Assembly: GCF_013523165.1 (NCBI RefSeq)
Contig: NZ_JAAMQI010000033.1
Coordinates: 1 to 33,742 of the forward strand
Direction of reading: 5' to 3'
Origin: Pseudomonas entomophila
GTDB lineage: Bacteria; Pseudomonadota; Gammaproteobacteria; Pseudomonadales; Pseudomonadaceae
DNA length: 33,742 bases
How positions within the stretch are numbered: position 1 is the first letter of the stretch; every line of letters begins with the position of its first letter. Shown in pieces: positions 31,597 to 33,742 of the stretch. The translations under genes were made by a program, and so were the position numbers. The notes beneath the pieces are model-generated. The model had not been told where the DNA came from. It did not search any database and saw nothing but the letters and a program-made list of their open reading frames with translations.

Positions 31597-33018
31597 TCAG
31601 GCCTTGTCCAGCAGCGAACGGATGATCTGCCCCAGGGTCGCCATGGCCTGCTCCTCGACCGGGGTCCAGGGCATGCCGTAGTTCAGCCGGATGCAGTGGG
31701 TGAACCCCCGGGTCGGCGAGAAGATCGGCCCCGGCGCCAGGCTGATGCCCTGGGCCAGGGCGATGCGGAACAGCGCGAGCGAGTCCACCTGCTCGGGCAG
31801 CGCCAGCCACAGGAAGTACCCACCGCTGGGCTGGCTGACCCGCGTCTGCGGCGGGAAGTACCGTGCCACCGCCGCGCGCATGCTGGCCTGCTGGCTTTCC
31901 AGGGCATGGCGCAGGCGGCGCAGGTGGCGGTCGTAGCCCCCGTGTTGCAGGTAATCGGCGATGGCGGCCTGGGCCGGCATCGAGGCGCACAGCGAGGTCA
32001 TCAGCTTGAGCCGTTCGACCTGAGGCGCGAACCGTCCGGCTGCCACCCAGCCGATGCGATAGCCCGGTGCCAGGCTCTTGGCGAACGAGCCGCAGTGCAG
32101 CACCAGCCCGTCGGTGTCGAACGCCTTGGCGGGCTTCGGCGCTTGCGCGGCGTAGTACAGCTCGGCATACACGTCGTCCTCGATCAGCGGCACCTGGTGC
32201 TCGCGCAGCAACGCCACCAGCGCCTGCTTGCGCGCCTCGGGCATGCTTGCGCCCATGGGGTTCTGGAAGTTGGTCATGCTCCACACCGCCTTGATCGGGT
32301 GAGTGTGCAAGGCCTGGGACAGCGCCTCCAGGTCCATGCCTTCACGGGGGTGCACCGGGATCTCGATGGCCTTGAGCTTCAGGCGCTCGAGCACTTGCAG
32401 GCAGGCATAGAAGGCCGGCGCCTCGATCGCCACCAGGTCGCCTGGCGCGGTCACGGCCTGCAGGCACAGGTTCAACGCCTCCAGCGCCCCGTTGGTGATC
32501 AGCAGCTCTTCGATGGGCAGCACCAGCCCGCCGACCATGTAGCGCAGGGCGATCTGCCGGCGCAACTGGGGGTTGCCTGGCGACAGGTCGGTGACCACCA
32601 CGCGCGGGTCCATCGCCCGACTGGCACTGGCCAGTGAACGCGCCAGGCGCTGCAAGGGGAACAGCGTCGGGCTGGGGAACGCCGAACCGAAGGGCACGGT
32701 GGCCGGGTCCTTCATCGAGTCGAGGATGGAGAACACCAGGTCGCTGACGTCGACGTCGGTGGACTGGTGGGCCGGCATCGGCTGGGAGGGCTCGTGGAAC
32801 GGCTGCGCCGGGTGCGCGTTGACGTAGTAGCCCGAGCGCGGTCGGGCGCGGATCAGGCCGCGGCGCTCGAGCAGGTAGTATGCCTGGAACACCGTCGAAG
32901 GGCTGACCCCGTGCGCCTGGCTGGCATAACGCACCGACGGGACCCGCTGACCAGGGCCGAGCACGCCGGAGCGGATCAGTTCGGCGATGTCGTCGGCGAA
33001 GCGTTCGTAGCGTTTCAT
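31597..33018 (-). CDS. MocR-type GntR regulator with aminotransferase domain
   Basis: A 473-residue regulator. The N-terminal 70 residues are a GntR winged helix (GQRVPSVRYASQAHGVSPSTVFQAY). The rest is a fold-type I aminotransferase domain with the pyridoxal phosphate Lys in GSFAKSLAPGYRIGW and the Asp in IEDDVYAELYY. MocR proteins bind PLP and an amine or amino acid and act on a neighbouring promoter. The usual target would be divergent, but to the right there is only a REP and an IS110 insertion, so its original partner may have been lost or moved. Its stop lies 9 bp from the lexA2 stop, convergent. Confidence 0.9.
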   Translation of the reverse strand: MKRYERFADDIAELIRSGVLGPGQRVPSVRYASQAHGVSPSTVFQAYYLLERRGLIRARPRSGYYVNAHPAQPFHEPSQPMPAHQSTDVDVSDLVFSILDSMKDPATVPFGSAFPSPTLFPLQRLARSLASASRAMDPRVVVTDLSPGNPQLRRQIALRYMVGGLVLPIEELLITNGALEALNLCLQAVTAPGDLVAIEAPAFYACLQVLERLKLKAIEIPVHPREGMDLEALSQALHTHPIKAVWSMTNFQNPMGASMPEARKQALVALLREHQVPLIEDDVYAELYYAAQAPKPAKAFDTDGLVLHCGSFAKSLAPGYRIGWVAAGRFAPQVERLKLMTSLCASMPAQAAIADYLQHGGYDRHLRRLRHALESQQASMRAAVARYFPPQTRVSQPSGGYFLWLALPEQVDSLALFRIALAQGISLAPGPIFSPTRGFTHCIRLNYGMPWTPVEEQAMATLGQIIRSLLDKA

Positions 33019-33202
33019 GGGCAGGCTCTGGCAGCGGCGCGGCAGTGGACGGTTGTGTCCACTATGCCCAGATGGTGCTGCGCAGTACAGATGCAGCTGG
33101 CGTCGGTGACAGCGGATCAGATGGGCGTTTCAGGGGCTTGTGCAGTCATGGCATGCCGGTATGAACCGTAGGGGCTGGGATCGGTCTGGTCGATTTGGCG
33201 GA

Positions 33203-33288
33203 CCTTGGGCCCGATCGCGGCACAGGGGCCGCTCCTACATCCGTAGCTACATCATGGCGTTGCAGGCTATCGCGGTCACCTGTGGGAG
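33203..33288. repeat. REP pair, right member cut by IS110
   Basis: The unit at 33203-33239 (GGGCCCGATCGCGG...GGGGCCGCTCC) is like the arms at 21302-21507. The second half, around 33263-33288, runs CAGG-CTATCGCGGTCACC-TGTGGGAG and resembles the reverse complement of 21369-21390. It stops where a REP would continue into GCG-GCCCC, and IS110-type sequence begins at about 33289. Confidence 0.6.
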
Positions 33289-33742
33289 ATTCTATGGTAA
33301 TTGCCAAGGACTCAAGCGGCTTTTGGACGATATTCCTCTCCGCTTCTGATCAGGGCAAAGACCACCCGAGCCAGCTTGCGGGCCAGCATGACCAGGACTT
33401 GAGTCTTTTTAAAACCGTGGCTCTGCTTGTCTTCATAAAACGTTTTCCAAGCAGTTGTCCTGCCTGCTGACATCGCCGCATTGTGCAGCAGACGACGGAC
33501 CTCTGGATCGCCTCGTTTGGTCAATGTCGAGCGTTCTTTTTTCTTGCCCGACTGAGCCACTCGCAAATCCATTCCCAGAAAAGCGATGAAGGCATCGGCA
33601 CTCTTGAACTCACCTCGCTGGTAGGTGGCGACCAAGCGCGCAGCGGTGAGAAAACCAACGCCTTCAACTTTCATGCATCGCCTGACTAACGGCATCAGTC
33701 CTGCCTGCTCGAGCAGTTTCTTGATCATGTTTTCGATGAGGT
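33289..33742 (-). mobile_element. IS110-family insertion sequence, partial
   Basis: The right part of an IS that continues past the window. Its end next to the REP (about 33289) is only 23 bp from the transposase stop, so the non-coding part must lie on the far, upstream side; in IS110-group elements that is where the bridge RNA is encoded. IS110-family elements usually lack inverted ends and make no target duplication, so the boundary is judged from the REP break. Confidence 0.7.
33312..33742 (-). CDS. IS110-family transposase, C-terminal part
   Basis: The frame is open to the window edge (L-I-E-N before the internal Met at 33728), so this is about 143 C-terminal residues. They match the Transposase_20 (IS116/IS110/IS902) domain: the helix-hairpin-helix-like VEGVGFLTAARLVATY, GMDLRVAQSGKKK, then LTKRGDPEVRRLLHNAA and the long helix ending in ARVVFALIRSGEEYRP. 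The N-terminal DEDD nuclease domain is outside the window. The conserved Ser near the C-terminus (MSAG) is present. It is probably a complete gene in the genome. Confidence 0.88.
   Translation of the reverse strand, partial: LIENMIKKLLEQAGLMPLVRRCMKVEGVGFLTAARLVATYQRGEFKSADAFIAFLGMDLRVAQSGKKKERSTLTKRGDPEVRRLLHNAAMSAGRTTAWKTFYEDKQSHGFKKTQVLVMLARKLARVVFALIRSGEEYRPKAA

Noticed and set aside
1..33742. CRISPR array, prophage or plasmid origin
   Set aside because: No regularly spaced repeats, phage structural genes or replication genes were seen anywhere in the window.

Overview
The window is chromosomal DNA of a high-GC gammaproteobacterium, almost certainly Pseudomonas and most likely the P. putida group. 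Pointers are the REP doublets (two types), a second LexA with a GTAC-N4-GTGC operator, a stand-alone GH13 trehalose synthase of the type known from Pseudomonas, several c-di-GMP enzymes, and an IS110 element lodged in a REP.

Layout. (1) 1-2.9 kb: an accessory type VI secretion remnant. A Tla3-like (DUF2875) adaptor gene cut by the window edge is followed by a PAAR gene, a complete second Tla3-like gene whose last 590 bp are about 97% identical to the first, and the 5' stub of a second PAAR gene. The stub runs into a 400-bp element with inverted ends and a 9-bp flanking repeat. (2) 2.9-4.5 kb: four small genes. (3) 4.7-10.3 kb: a GAF-PAS-PAS-GGDEF cyclase, tRNA-Ser(UGA), a YccA/Bax-inhibitor membrane protein, an NCS2 purine permease and three small proteins. 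(4) 10.5-17.5 kb: MASE1-like GGDEF cyclase, SLC13-type permease, SDR oxidoreductase, and a CHASE4-PAS-GGDEF-EAL protein whose cyclase motif is degenerate. (5) 17.6-24.9 kb: nucleotide nucleosidase PpnN, trehalose synthase, a large palindromic REP structure, an MTHFR-like protein with a Cys-rich C-terminus, and a ThDP-dependent pyruvate-oxidase-type enzyme. (6) 25.2-29.9 kb: a sulfide/persulfide module. An ArsR-type regulator overlaps a 1-Cys peroxiredoxin; divergent from them lie a persulfide dioxygenase-like metallohydrolase, a DUF442 sulfurtransferase-like domain fused to a type II sulfide:quinone oxidoreductase, and a TauE/SafE permease. A palindrome sits in the shared promoter. (7) 29.9-33.7 kb: a second copy of the 400-bp-type element, a HAD phosphatase, lexA2 without its usual mutasome partners, a MocR regulator, and an IS110-family insertion running off the end.

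How the parts work together. The clearest functional unit is the sulfide module: SQR would make persulfide from sulfide, the dioxygenase would oxidise it to sulfite, TauE/SafE would export a sulfur oxyanion, and the ArsR protein would repress until persulfide appears. Three c-di-GMP enzymes suggest surface or biofilm control, but nothing in the sequence links them to one output.

The most unusual signal is the pair of elements at 2457-2856 and 29919-30157. They are homologous end to end, carry a REP doublet, have related inverted ends, and each is bracketed by its own exact 9-bp direct repeat. This looks like a non-autonomous transposable element that carries REPs; I could not assign it to a known family.
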